Source of the DNA: an uncultured Lewinella sp.
GTDB lineage: Bacteria > Bacteroidota > Bacteroidia > Chitinophagales > Saprospiraceae
Direction: 5' to 3'
Length of the DNA: 64,000 nucleotides
Assembly: GCA_913057725.1 (NCBI GenBank)
Contig: CAJXOS010000002.1
Location: 1 to 64,000 of the forward strand
Shown piece after piece: positions 26,371 to 34,667 of this stretch (positions within the stretch are counted from its first letter, which is position 1; every line of letters begins with the position of its first letter). A program made the position numbers and the translations under genes. Under the pieces are notes generated by a model. It saw nothing but the letters and a program-made list of their open reading frames with translations, had not been told where the DNA came from and ran no database searches.

Positions 26371-26817
26371 ATGGACTTGGATAACATCCTTGACGACGCT
26401 CCATCACCTGAAGCCAATCTTATTATCAACCAACCCATTCGCGACTTCCTTTCTGAATCCGCCCGTTGGGCTAAATTTCTAGCAATCGTTGGTTTTGTTT
26501 TTCTAGGGCTAGCCGTTCTCGGTGTCCTTATTGGCGGCAGTACCATTATGACCTTGTCCGGCATGGCCGGTTTTGGTGCGCTTGGAATGATCTTTTACCT
26601 GGGGCTACTCGGTGTCTCAGCCATTCCGATTTACTACCTGTACAATTTCGCCACCAAGACCTAAGTTGCACTTCGCGACGACAGCCAGGCCTTTCTGGTA
26701 GATGCCTTTGAGAACCAAAAATCGATGTACAAGTTTTATGGCATTTTCATGGCCATCATGCTTGGTATCTACGGTATCATTTTCCTCATTGGCTTGATCG
26801 GCCTTGCCGCTAGCTAA
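26371..26817 (+). pseudogene. DUF5362 membrane protein with in-frame stop at codon 98
   Basis: The reading frame starts at the ATG at 26371 and encodes 97 residues up to a TAA at 26662-26664, then stays open in the same frame for another 50 codons to a TAA at 26815-26817. Upstream part: PIRDFLSESARWAKFLAIVGFVFLGL and two hydrophobic segments, ending YLYNFATKT. Downstream part: VALRDDSQAFLVDAFENQK, then a third hydrophobic segment. Together they match the expected length and order of a DUF5362 protein, with Lys or Gln expected at the stop. A single base change (AAA or CAA to TAA) explains it. Either a recent pseudogene, a sequencing error, or a shortened protein. On the opposite strand to the his genes. 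Confidence 0.8.
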
Positions 26818-26821
26818 TGCG

Positions 26822-27577
26822 CTACAACCTCACGGGAATATCTTGCTTGTGCAAGTACTCCTTTAACTGAGGAATCGGAATTTCTCCGAAGTGAAATATA
26901 CTGGCGGCTAGGCCCGCATCGGCTTGGCCGCTAGTAAATACTTCTGAAAAATGCTCCATCGTCCCTGCTCCGCCAGAAGCGATCACGGGAATCTGAACCA
27001 ACTCGGCTACCCTAGCCGTTGCCTCATTCGCAAAACCGGCCTTCGTGCCATCATGGTTCATACTGGTAAATAGGATTTCCCCTGCCCCGCGGCTTTCTGC
27101 TTCTTTTACCCAATCAAAAAGCTTGATATCTGTAGCCAGGCGTCCACCGTTTAGGTGTACATACCATTCTCCTTCTACCTGTTTGGCATCAACCGCCACT
27201 ACCACAAATTGACTACCGAAACCGCCAGCCAATTCAGAAATCAATTCCGGCCGCCGAACAGCAGCAGAGTTAATAGAAATCTTGTCCGCTCCTGCATCCA
27301 GCAGCACCCCTACATCTTCTACCGACTTAATACCTCCACCTAGTGTAAACGGAATGCGTAAGTGACGGGCAATATCTCGTGCCAATGCCGCCAGGGTTTT
27401 GCGTTTCTCGTGCGTGGCCGTGATATCGAGGAACACGAGCTCGTCGGCTCCTTCTTCGCTATAACGTGCACCTAACTCAACGGGGTCACCAGCATCGCGC
27501 AACTGGACAAAGTTTACGCCTTTGACTGTCCGGCCATCTTTGATATCTAAACAGGGAATTATTCTCTTCGCAAGCAT
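26822..27577 (-). CDS. hisF: Imidazole glycerol phosphate synthase, cyclase subunit
   Basis: A 251-residue (beta/alpha)8-barrel protein that, with HisH, makes imidazole glycerol phosphate and AICAR. Catalytic Asp11 lies in [14 protein letters not shown], the second catalytic Asp in [18 protein letters not shown] and PVIASGGAG are the phosphate-binding loops. It lies 13 bp after hisA. Its stop is 4 bp from the end of the convergent DUF5362 reading frame. Confidence 0.98.
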   Translation of the reverse strand: MLAKRIIPCLDIKDGRTVKGVNFVQLRDAGDPVELGARYSEEGADELVFLDITATHEKRKTLAALARDIARHLRIPFTLGGGIKSVEDVGVLLDAGADKISINSAAVRRPELISELAGGFGSQFVVVAVDAKQVEGEWYVHLNGGRLATDIKLFDWVKEAESRGAGEILFTSMNHDGTKAGFANEATARVAELVQIPVIASGGAGTMEHFSEVFTSGQADAGLAASIFHFGEIPIPQLKEYLHKQDIPVRL

Positions 27578-27590
27578 GAGGATTAGTAGT

Positions 27591-28301
27591 TTAAGACATC
27601 AAATCACGTAACTGAATACGTCCTTCGTAAATTGCTTTCCCGATAATAGCACCAAAGCATCCTATTTCTTGGAGGCGCTCAATCTCTTCCATCTCTGTCA
27701 CTCCGCCACTAGCAATCAACTGTAGATCTGGAAAGCGTTCCCGAATTTGTGCATATAGTTCTAGTGCCGAACCTTGCAGCAAGCCATCTTTCGATACGTC
27801 TGTACAAATAGCATAGCGCACACCTGCCTCTAAATAGCGCTCAAGGAATGGAAGCAGCTCTTCCTGGCTCTCTTCTTGCCAACCGCTCACAGCAATCTTA
27901 CCATTCTTGACGTCCGCTCCAAGAATAATCCGCTCTGCCCCAAAGCGCTCCAACCACGCCAGAAAACGATCTGGGTTCTTGACCGCAACGGTACCTCCTG
28001 TGATTTGTGCCGCACCACTCTCAAATGCGATACGCAAATCCTCATCTTGCTTGAGACCACCGCCAAAATCGATGTGCAGATCCGTTCGGGTAGCAATGCG
28101 CTCCAGCACCTTGTAATTAACAATATGCTTGGCCTTGGCTCCGTCCAAATCGACCAGGTGCAGGCGAGTAACACCGGCATCAGCGAAGGCTTTCGCTACC
28201 TCCAAGGGATCTTCATTGTATACCTTCTTCTGGGCGTAGTCACCTTGCGTGAGGCGCACACACTTGCCATCAATAATGTCTATAGCGGGAATTATATGCA
28301 T
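27591..28301 (-). CDS. hisA: ProFAR isomerase
   Basis: A 236-residue (beta/alpha)8-barrel enzyme that isomerises ProFAR to PRFAR. The catalytic Asp8 is in [15 protein letters not shown], the second in [16 protein letters not shown] and [12 protein letters not shown] are phosphate-binding loops. Gap to hisH 4 bp and to hisF 13 bp, so part of the his operon. Confidence 0.98.
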   Translation of the reverse strand: MHIIPAIDIIDGKCVRLTQGDYAQKKVYNEDPLEVAKAFADAGVTRLHLVDLDGAKAKHIVNYKVLERIATRTDLHIDFGGGLKQDEDLRIAFESGAAQITGGTVAVKNPDRFLAWLERFGAERIILGADVKNGKIAVSGWQEESQEELLPFLERYLEAGVRYAICTDVSKDGLLQGSALELYAQIRERFPDLQLIASGGVTEMEEIERLQEIGCFGAIIGKAIYEGRIQLRDLMS

Positions 28302-28305
28302 GAGC

Positions 28306-28893
28306 TTATTGAGCTAAAAAGTCTTTCAAAATTTGTTCTCCGACACTTCCTGATTTCTCCGGGTGAAACTGCGTCGCAAAGAAGTTATCCTTTCTCAACA
28401 CCGCACTGAAGGGATGTACATAATCAGACTCCGCAACGGTATAAGGGCCTTTCTCTACGTAATAGCTATGTACAAAGTAGGTGTACTGTCCTTCCAGTTC
28501 TGGGCTGAGCCAACTATCATCATTTAAGCGTAGCGTATTCCACCCCATGTGCGGTACCTTTTCCCCTTTTTGCGGTAGAAAGCGCTTCACCGCCTGAGGT
28601 ATGATACCCAGACAAGGTGTGTTATCATCTTCTTCCGAATACTCACAAAGCAATTGCATACCCAGGCATACGCCTAAAACGGGCTGCTTTAATGACCTGA
28701 TCAACTCGTCCAGACCTTGCTCGCGTAGAAACTGCATGGTAGTTCCTGCAGCTCCCACTCCGGGGAAAATCACCTTTTCTGCGGCGGCAATTTCATCATG
28801 GTCAGAGGTCAGCACAGCTTCCACCCCAATACGCTCTAGGGCATAAAGAACGGACCGTACATTACCCGCGTTATAGTCGATTACTGCGATCAT
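28306..28893 (-). CDS. hisH: Imidazole glycerol phosphate synthase, glutaminase subunit
   Basis: A 195-residue class I glutamine amidotransferase that supplies ammonia to HisF. The triad is visible: Cys in [17 protein letters not shown], and His and Glu in [12 protein letters not shown]. The N-terminal [11 protein letters not shown] is the usual start. It is 2 bp from hisB and 4 bp from hisA. Confidence 0.98.
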   Translation of the reverse strand: MIAVIDYNAGNVRSVLYALERIGVEAVLTSDHDEIAAAEKVIFPGVGAAGTTMQFLREQGLDELIRSLKQPVLGVCLGMQLLCEYSEEDDNTPCLGIIPQAVKRFLPQKGEKVPHMGWNTLRLNDDSWLSPELEGQYTYFVHSYYVEKGPYTVAESDYVHPFSAVLRKDNFFATQFHPEKSGSVGEQILKDFLAQ

Positions 28894-28895
28894 GA

Positions 28896-30032
28896 TTAGA
28901 GCATTCCTTTGGTACTAGGTAATTGTGCCGAACGTGCATCTCTGCTTTTAGCCATCCGAATAGCGCGAGCTAAACCTTTAAATATGGCTTCAATCTTGTG
29001 ATGCTCATTATCTCCTTCCACTTTAATATTGAGGTTGCAACGAGCAGCATCAGAAAAAGACTTGAAGAAATGATAGAACATCTCTGTGGGCATATCCCCA
29101 ATCTTTTCTCGCTTGAAGTCGGCCTCCCAGACGATCCAGGGGCGTCCGCCAAAATCGATTGCTACTTGAGCCAATACATCATCCATCGGCAGATAGAATC
29201 CGTAGCGTTCTATGCCCAACTTATTGCCCAAGGCTTTGGCAAAAGCATCGCCTAGCGCTAAAGCCGTATCCTCTATGGTGTGGTGCTCATCGATATGCAA
29301 GTCACCATCGACATGGATGGTCAAGTCACTTCCAGAGTGACGAGCAATTTGTTCCAACATGTGGTCGAAGAAACCCAGACCCGTTTTCATATCCGCTTGA
29401 CCTGTACCATCCAAATCAAGTTCGATACGAATGTCCGTCTCTTTGGTTTTGCGATGCACACTGGCTTTGCGACTCCCAAGTTTCAGTAGAGCATAGATCT
29501 CTGCCCAATCAGTAGTAGTCAGGGCAATTGTGTCACCTAAGGCCGCTAGTTGTTCTTGGGCAAGCTCATCGGCCCCCAAATTTGGGTCTGTATTAATCCA
29601 AATACCTTTTCCACCGAGATTCTGCGCCAGCTGCATATCAGTCAGGCGATCACCCACTACGAAGCTATTGGCCAGGTCGTAATCACCTTCCAGGTATTTC
29701 TGCAGCAAGGCGGTGCCCGGCTTACGGGTAGGCTTGTTGTCCCGTGCAAAAGTGCGATCGATCACGATATCCGCAAATTCAATTCCTTCCCCCTTGAGCG
29801 TATCGACGATCAGGTTTTGCGCTGGCCAGAATCCCTCTTCTGGAAAACTGTCTGTACCCAGGCCATCCTGGTTTGTCACCATCACCAACTCGTAATCCAA
29901 CTCACGAGCAATTCGCCCTAGGTATTGGAACACGCCTGGATAGAAGGCCACCTTCTCCAAGGCATCTACCTGATAATCTTCTGGTTCGAGGTTGATCGTG
30001 CCATCGCGATCGAGGAAAAGTACTTTTTGCAT
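28896..30032 (-). CDS. hisB: Bifunctional histidinol-phosphatase / imidazoleglycerol-phosphate dehydratase
   Basis: A 378-residue fusion for histidine steps 6 and 8. The N-terminal HAD phosphatase (residues of about 1-165) starts [12 protein letters not shown] with the nucleophile Asp; it includes [12 protein letters not shown]. The C-terminal dehydratase has the metal-binding motifs [26 protein letters not shown] and the [16 protein letters not shown] block. This is the E. coli-like fused form, also usual in Bacteroidota. It lies 32 bp after hisC. Confidence 0.98.
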   Translation of the reverse strand: MQKVLFLDRDGTINLEPEDYQVDALEKVAFYPGVFQYLGRIARELDYELVMVTNQDGLGTDSFPEEGFWPAQNLIVDTLKGEGIEFADIVIDRTFARDNKPTRKPGTALLQKYLEGDYDLANSFVVGDRLTDMQLAQNLGGKGIWINTDPNLGADELAQEQLAALGDTIALTTTDWAEIYALLKLGSRKASVHRKTKETDIRIELDLDGTGQADMKTGLGFFDHMLEQIARHSGSDLTIHVDGDLHIDEHHTIEDTALALGDAFAKALGNKLGIERYGFYLPMDDVLAQVAIDFGGRPWIVWEADFKREKIGDMPTEMFYHFFKSFSDAARCNLNIKVEGDNEHHKIEAIFKGLARAIRMAKSRDARSAQLPSTKGML

Positions 30033-30064
30033 GGTTTATTCTATTTCGTCGGCAAATGCAGCCA

Positions 30065-31105
30065 TTACATTTCAATCAATGCGCGGAATAAGCGTTCATT
30101 TTCTTCTGGCGTCCCTACGGTAAATCGCAGGCACCCCTCACAAGCATACTGGCGCGAACGATCGCGAACGATAATCCCCTTGCCCATGAGATAATTGTAA
30201 GTAGCCTTTGGGTCTTCCACCTTAGCCAGAATAAAATTGGAACTGGATGGATAGACACGCTCTACGAAGCTTAAGCTTGCTAAGTGCTGCTGCATCAAAG
30301 CGCGCTGCCCCAAGATCGTCTGCACTTCCTCGGCTTGCTTCTGTTTCTCCTGTAGTGCTTCTAGAGCCGCTTTTTGGGTTAAGCGATTCACATTGTAGGG
30401 AGGCTTAACCGCATTGAGCAGCTGAATAATAGCCGTTGAAGCGAAAGCCATTCCCAAGCGTATCCCAGCCAGGCCCCAAGCTTTAGAAAAGGTCTGCATG
30501 ATCACCAAATTCGGGAAGCGATCCAGCCATGTGGTATAGGATGCCCGATTGGCAAAATCAACATAAGCTTCATCAATCACCACAATCCCAGGAAAGCTTC
30601 CTACTAAACGTTCCATCGCGTCTGCCGGAAAATCATTTCCACTTGGGTTATTAGGCGTACAAAGCCAGAGAATCTTGGTGCGTTCATTGGCCTCCGCCAG
30701 AATGGCATCCACATCGGGCACGAAGCCCGCTTTTAGTGGCACCTTTTTTACACCAACATTATTGATGTCTGCACTTACCTGGTACATACCATAGGTAGGG
30801 GGCAAGGTTATGACTTCATCCTTGCCCGGCTCGCAGAATATGCGGAAAAGCAAATCGATAACCTCGTCGCTACCATTGCCAAGCATAATCTGTTGGGCAG
30901 GCACGCCCTTAAGTTGCTCCAGCTCCTTCTTTACGGCAGCAGCCAAAGGGTCAGGGTATCGATTCAAGCCTGTTTCGTACGGGTTCTCATTGGCATCCAG
31001 ATAGACTTCAGCGGAACCTTTGAATTCATCTCTAGCGGAAGAATATGGATTCAAGGCCGCAATATTTGGTCGCACCAATGTGGTTAAGTCGAATGCTGTA
31101 GTCAT
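30065..31105 (-). CDS. hisC: Histidinol-phosphate aminotransferase
   Basis: A 346-residue PLP-dependent class I/II aminotransferase converting imidazole acetol phosphate to histidinol phosphate. Visible motifs: DANENPYETG, LGNGSDEVIDLL, CTPNNPSGN, VVIDEAYVDFA, and the PLP lysine in TFSKAWGLAGIRLGMA. The C-terminal arginine that binds substrate carboxylate is in LRFTVGTPEENERL. It is 4 bp from hisD. Confidence 0.97.
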   Translation of the reverse strand: MTTAFDLTTLVRPNIAALNPYSSARDEFKGSAEVYLDANENPYETGLNRYPDPLAAAVKKELEQLKGVPAQQIMLGNGSDEVIDLLFRIFCEPGKDEVITLPPTYGMYQVSADINNVGVKKVPLKAGFVPDVDAILAEANERTKILWLCTPNNPSGNDFPADAMERLVGSFPGIVVIDEAYVDFANRASYTTWLDRFPNLVIMQTFSKAWGLAGIRLGMAFASTAIIQLLNAVKPPYNVNRLTQKAALEALQEKQKQAEEVQTILGQRALMQQHLASLSFVERVYPSSSNFILAKVEDPKATYNYLMGKGIIVRDRSRQYACEGCLRFTVGTPEENERLFRALIEM

Positions 31106-31109
31106 GGGT

Positions 31110-32396
31110 TTAGTTTTTGAGGCTTGCTAAACGAATAGAAACAGCATTCTTATGCGCCTCCAAAGATTCGGCAGCAGCCATTTTTTCTACCGTTGGACCA
31201 ATATTTTGCAAACCTTCCTGACTCAATTGCTGGAAGGTAATCTTGCGCACAAAAGAGTCTAGAGATACACCGCTATAAGCACGGGCAAAGCCATTTGTTG
31301 GTAAGGTGTGATTGGTGCCACTAGCGTAATCACCAACCGACTCTGGAGTATAATGCCCCATAAAGACAGAGCCGGCATTCACAATACCATCTACCCACTG
31401 CTCGGGTTGATCAACCGCTAAAATGAGGTGCTCTGGGCCATAAGCGTTAATGACTGCCATGGCATCCGTTTGTGCATCTACTACCATCACCACACTGTTG
31501 GCTAAACTAGCTGCTGCGAAATCGCGTCGAGGCAATTTCTCTAGCTGTTCGTTAGTAGCAGCCATTACTTGCTTCGCCATCTCTTCTGTGTAGCATACTA
31601 ATACCACCTGACTATCCGCTCCGTGCTCTGCTTGACTCAATAAGTCAGCAGCAACAAAGGCTGGCTCTGCACTTTCGTCCGCCACTACCATCACCTCTGA
31701 TGGCCCAGCAGGCATATCAATCGCCACACCAAGCTTACTGACCAACTGCTTGGCCACAGTCACATAAGCATTACCCGGGCCAAAAATCTTGTACGTCGAT
31801 GGAATGGTCTCAGTACCATAGGCCATTGCCCCAATCGCTTGTGCTCCACCAACGCGATAAATCTGTTTCACGCCGGCTAGATTCGCGGCATATAGGATAG
31901 CAGGGTGTACGCTACCATCTTTTTGCGGTGGCGTACAAAGCACCACTTCTCGGCACCCAGCCAAAACTGCTGGCACAGACAACATCAATACCGTAGAAAA
32001 CAATGGAGCTGTACCGCCTGGTACATAGAGGCCAACTCTTTCGATACCAACGCTCCGGCGCCAGCAACGCACTCCGGGCATCGTCTCTACCGTTGGGGTC
32101 GTATCTTGCTGAGCACGGTGAAACTGTTCGATATTGTACTTAGCTGTCTGAATCGCCTCGCGGAGCTCAGACGAGATCTGCTCTCCTGCCAGTGCAATTT
32201 CTTCGGCACTCACTGCTAGCTCTGCTAGTCTAACGCCATCAAACTTAGCCGTGAAATCCAAAAGGGCATCGTCTCCTCTATTCGCTACCTCTTGTAGGAT
32301 ATCGCCTACTGGACCCTCCAGCTGACGCAAGTCCATCGCCGGACGAGCTAATATTTCATTCCATTTGGCGGGGTCGGGTTGGATATATAGCTGCAT
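31110..32396 (-). CDS. hisD: Histidinol dehydrogenase
   Basis: A 428-residue zinc enzyme that performs the last two oxidations from histidinol to histidine. Visible: GLYVPGGTAPLFSTVLML, GGAQAIGAMAYGTE, KIFGPGNAYVTVAKQLV, DMPAGPSEVMVVAD, the LLSQAEHGADSQ zinc/catalytic block, and YGPEHLIL. Normal length. It is 2 bp from hisG and 4 bp from hisC. Confidence 0.98.
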   Translation of the reverse strand: MQLYIQPDPAKWNEILARPAMDLRQLEGPVGDILQEVANRGDDALLDFTAKFDGVRLAELAVSAEEIALAGEQISSELREAIQTAKYNIEQFHRAQQDTTPTVETMPGVRCWRRSVGIERVGLYVPGGTAPLFSTVLMLSVPAVLAGCREVVLCTPPQKDGSVHPAILYAANLAGVKQIYRVGGAQAIGAMAYGTETIPSTYKIFGPGNAYVTVAKQLVSKLGVAIDMPAGPSEVMVVADESAEPAFVAADLLSQAEHGADSQVVLVCYTEEMAKQVMAATNEQLEKLPRRDFAAASLANSVVMVVDAQTDAMAVINAYGPEHLILAVDQPEQWVDGIVNAGSVFMGHYTPESVGDYASGTNHTLPTNGFARAYSGVSLDSFVRKITFQQLSQEGLQNIGPTVEKMAAAESLEAHKNAVSIRLASLKN

Positions 32397-32398
32397 GC

Positions 32399-33259
32399 TT
32401 ACAGGATCATTTTTTGGATGGGGATTATCAGGATACCTTCCGCACCTTTAGCCTTCAGGGAATCGATGATTTCCCAGAAGCTATCTTCGGAGATCACCGT
32501 GTGAATAGAGCTCCATCCTTTTTGTGCCAATGGCATCACAGTGGGGCTCTTCATTCCGGGGAGTAACTCGATGATTTCATTAACCGACGAATCGGGCGCG
32601 TTCATCAACAAGTACTTGTTTTTCCGGGCTGTCAGTACAGATTCAATACGGAAAACCAGTTTATCCAAAATTTGTTGGGCGCCAGGAGCAAGATTTTCGC
32701 TTTTCACTATGCAGGCCTGCGACTTGAGCATGACCTCTTGTTCCTCGAGGTTGTTCTTGAAGAGCGTACTTCCTGTACTTACCAGGTCACAGATAGCATC
32801 CGCCAGACCGATATTAGGCGCGATCTCTACGGAACCAGAAATCTCATGAATCTCTGCCTCGATATCATTAGCTTTCAGGTAGCCTCGAAGTGAATTAGGA
32901 TAAGAGGTTGCGATCTTCTTACCGTTCAACCATTGTGGCCCATCATAGTCTGCGAATCGAGGGGTAGCGATAGACAAACGGCACTTAGAAAATCCTAATT
33001 GAAGGACCTCTTTAATGGCCTTCCCTTTTTCTATCATCGTGTTCTGACCAATGATACCGATATCAGCTACTCCATCTTGTACGTACTGGGGAATATCGCC
33101 ATTGCGCAGATAGAGGATGTCAATCGGAAAATTTCGAGCAGAGGCTTTAAGTTGGTTACGGCCGTTGTCAATGCTGATACCACATTCTTTCAGTAGGCGG
33201 AGGGAATCGTCGAGCAAACGCCCGGATTTTTGCACAGCTACTTTTAAACGATCAGACAT
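32399..33259 (-). CDS. hisG: ATP phosphoribosyltransferase (long form)
   Basis: A 286-residue long-form HisG, first and feedback-controlled enzyme of histidine synthesis. The N-terminal catalytic domains show KVAVQKSGRL, DIGIIGQNTMIE, KIATSYPNSLRGYL and the PRPP-binding ADAICDLVSTGSTL. Residues of about 215-286 form the C-terminal regulatory ACT-like domain (LLPGMKSPTVMPLA; VISEDSFWEIIDSLK), so it does not need HisZ. It is the first structural gene of the operon, behind the attenuator at 33293-33423. Confidence 0.98.
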   Translation of the reverse strand: MSDRLKVAVQKSGRLLDDSLRLLKECGISIDNGRNQLKASARNFPIDILYLRNGDIPQYVQDGVADIGIIGQNTMIEKGKAIKEVLQLGFSKCRLSIATPRFADYDGPQWLNGKKIATSYPNSLRGYLKANDIEAEIHEISGSVEIAPNIGLADAICDLVSTGSTLFKNNLEEQEVMLKSQACIVKSENLAPGAQQILDKLVFRIESVLTARKNKYLLMNAPDSSVNEIIELLPGMKSPTVMPLAQKGWSSIHTVISEDSFWEIIDSLKAKGAEGILIIPIQKMIL

Positions 33260-33292
33260 GGTTTGGAGATTTTGGTTTGAATTGGGGGAAAT

Positions 33293-33328
33293 AAAAAAAG
33301 GCCTTCCGCGACTAACGGAAGACCTTTT
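33293..33328 (-). terminator. Attenuator terminator of the his operon
   Basis: On the minus strand GGTCTTCCG (33316-33324), a 7 nt loop and CGGAAGGCC (33300-33308) form a 9 bp stem with one G-T pair, preceded by AAAA and followed by a run of seven T. It lies 24 nt past the leader-peptide stop and 34 nt before the hisG ATG, as expected for a histidine attenuator. Confidence 0.9.
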
Positions 33329-33351
33329 CTGTGAATTTTCTATTCAAGTAG

Positions 33352-33423
33352 TTAAGCACATACGAGATCACCATTCGCCGCCGAAGCAAATCCTGAATGA
33401 TGATGTACGAAAGTTACTAGCAT
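33352..33423 (-). CDS. hisL: his operon leader peptide
   Basis: A 23-residue reading frame (ATG at 33421-33423, TAA at 33352-33354) beginning Met-Leu-Val-Thr-Phe-Val and containing three consecutive His codons (CAT CAT CAT, 33397-33405). It precedes a Rho-independent terminator and hisG. This is the arrangement of transcription attenuation: stalling at His codons when charged tRNA-His is scarce should prevent the terminator from forming. A candidate alternative pairing is TTCAAGTA (33427-33434, minus strand) with TACTTGAA (33343-33350). Start lies only 16 nt from the 3' end of tRNA-Phe. Confidence 0.88.
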   Translation of the reverse strand: MLVTFVHHHSGFASAANGDLVCA

Positions 33424-33439
33424 AAGTACTTGAAGTATG

Positions 33440-33512
33440 TGGTGTGGGGCGGAATCGAACCGCCGACACATGGATTTTCAGTCCATTGCTCTACCAACTG
33501 AGCTACCGCACC
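33440..33512 (-). tRNA. tRNA-Phe (GAA)
   Basis: A 73 nt cloverleaf: acceptor GGTGCGG / CCACACC, D-arm GCTC...GAGC, anticodon stem ATGGA/TCCAT with loop CTGAAAA (anticodon GAA at 33477-33479), variable loop GTGTC, T-arm GGCGG TTCGATT CCGCC, discriminator A. No CCA is encoded. The acceptor stem has one C-A mismatch at position 5:68. The his leader starts 16 nt downstream on the same strand. Confidence 0.95.
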
Positions 33513-33547
33513 AACCTATATAAAGCGCCTTACTTTCAAAGGCGTGG

Positions 33548-33578
33548 CAAATTTATGACTAATTTCTATACAAGGCAA
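33548..33578 (-). promoter_or_regulatory. Promoter of the tRNA-Phe / his operon
   Basis: On the minus strand TTG (33576-33578), a 20 bp spacer and TAAATTTG (33548-33555), an exact match of the Bacteroidota -7 consensus with good spacing, 36 bp upstream of the tRNA-Phe 5' end. Since only 16 nt separate the tRNA from the his leader peptide, it probably drives both. Confidence 0.65.
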
Positions 33579-33845
33579 GAAACCGCACATTTTTTTATCA
33601 GATTCTTCAACAATCATTTTTCGGAGGCCTAGAAGACATTGAGACTCAGTAGCTGACAAAAAAAGAAATATGCCCCCTTATTCTCTTCGTTCGCTTCAGC
33701 CTTCCTATTCCCTATCTAAATGTAACTCCTTCAAGATTTCCACGTCCAAAGCTCGAAAGGTCCATTTTACGGGTCGAATTTCTAACTAGACGTACAACAA
33801 TTAACCTACACTTCCCGTACTTTAGGCTCAACTAAGTTTTTTTAC
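33579..33845. other. Intergenic region without recognised gene
   Basis: About 270 bp between the divergent tRNA-Phe/his unit and the MtfA-like gene. AT-rich with short homopolymers; I see no convincing reading frame, repeat or RNA. GTACTTTAG (33816-33824) is a one-mismatch -7 candidate for the downstream gene. Confidence 0.5.
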
Positions 33846-34658
33846 ATGCCTGCTTTTCGTTTAGCCATACCGTTCATCCTTCTTCTTGGATTAGGTCTAT
33901 ACCTAACCATAGAAGTCGATGAGAACTGGTCGTTTATGATGATCGTTGCATTAGTGATCCTGGTTGCTGGTTTTATTCTGGCCCCACAGATTAATTGGTG
34001 GTGGTGGCAACGTTTCCCGCCAGATCTACCTAGTGAAATGGCACAGCTATTGGAGCAGCGCCTCCCTTTTTATCGCCAATTGAGCGCAGAAGAGCAACAG
34101 GAATTTCGTCGTCGCGTATTCTTATTTAACCACGGCCACAATTTTATGCCGCAGGTTTTAGAAAAAATGCCGCTTGATGGGCAGGTGATGATTGCTAGTG
34201 CACCGGTAGCCATGACCTTCAATAAGGAGCAGTTTCTCTTTCCCAAGTTTGAGAACATCATTGTATATCCTCACCCATTCCCCTCTCCTCAGTATGAAAC
34301 CACTTTTCATGCTTCGGAGATCTACGAACCTGATGGGGTAGTTATGTTTTGCCTGGAACATATCCTGCGAGGCTTTGTGGATCCACGACAATTCTTGAAC
34401 CCTGCCTGGTACGAATATGCGCGGGTCTACGCACACACTTATCCCGAAGCAGACCTAGGTGATTGGGACAATGCTGGCTGGGAACAACTCGAAAGTGTGA
34501 GTGGTTTTTCACACGAGGCGCTCAAGCGCTGGATAGGACTTCCAGAATTAGATCTACAAGCAATGGGTATTGCTTTCTTCTTTTTATTCCCAAAGCGTTT
34601 TGAAGAGGTTCTACCTGCTATCAACCAACAATTACAAGCTGTTTTTCACCATAAATAA
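33846..34658 (+). CDS. MtfA-like protein lacking the HExxH metal site
   Basis: A 270-residue protein with two N-terminal membrane segments (residues of about 5-22 and 30-46) and a soluble domain resembling the MtfA/zinc-dependent peptidase family: LPFYRQLSAEEQQEFRRRVFLF, MIASAPVAMTF, ENIIVYPHPFP and a GVVMFCLEHILRGF block. Where active members carry HEFAH this protein has YEYAR (residues 189-193), and the downstream Glu ligand region reads GIAFFFLFP. It is therefore probably proteolytically inactive. It lies 9 bp before the M48 protease gene and should be cotranscribed with it. Family assignment is by pattern and moderately sure. Confidence 0.65.
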   Translation: MPAFRLAIPFILLLGLGLYLTIEVDENWSFMMIVALVILVAGFILAPQINWWWWQRFPPDLPSEMAQLLEQRLPFYRQLSAEEQQEFRRRVFLFNHGHNFMPQVLEKMPLDGQVMIASAPVAMTFNKEQFLFPKFENIIVYPHPFPSPQYETTFHASEIYEPDGVVMFCLEHILRGFVDPRQFLNPAWYEYARVYAHTYPEADLGDWDNAGWEQLESVSGFSHEALKRWIGLPELDLQAMGIAFFFLFPKRFEEVLPAINQQLQAVFHHK

Positions 34659-34667
34659 AGACCTACT

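Noticed and set aside
33444-33632. 62-codon open frame on the plus strand
   Set aside because: It runs antisense across tRNA-Phe and the his promoter; a chance frame.
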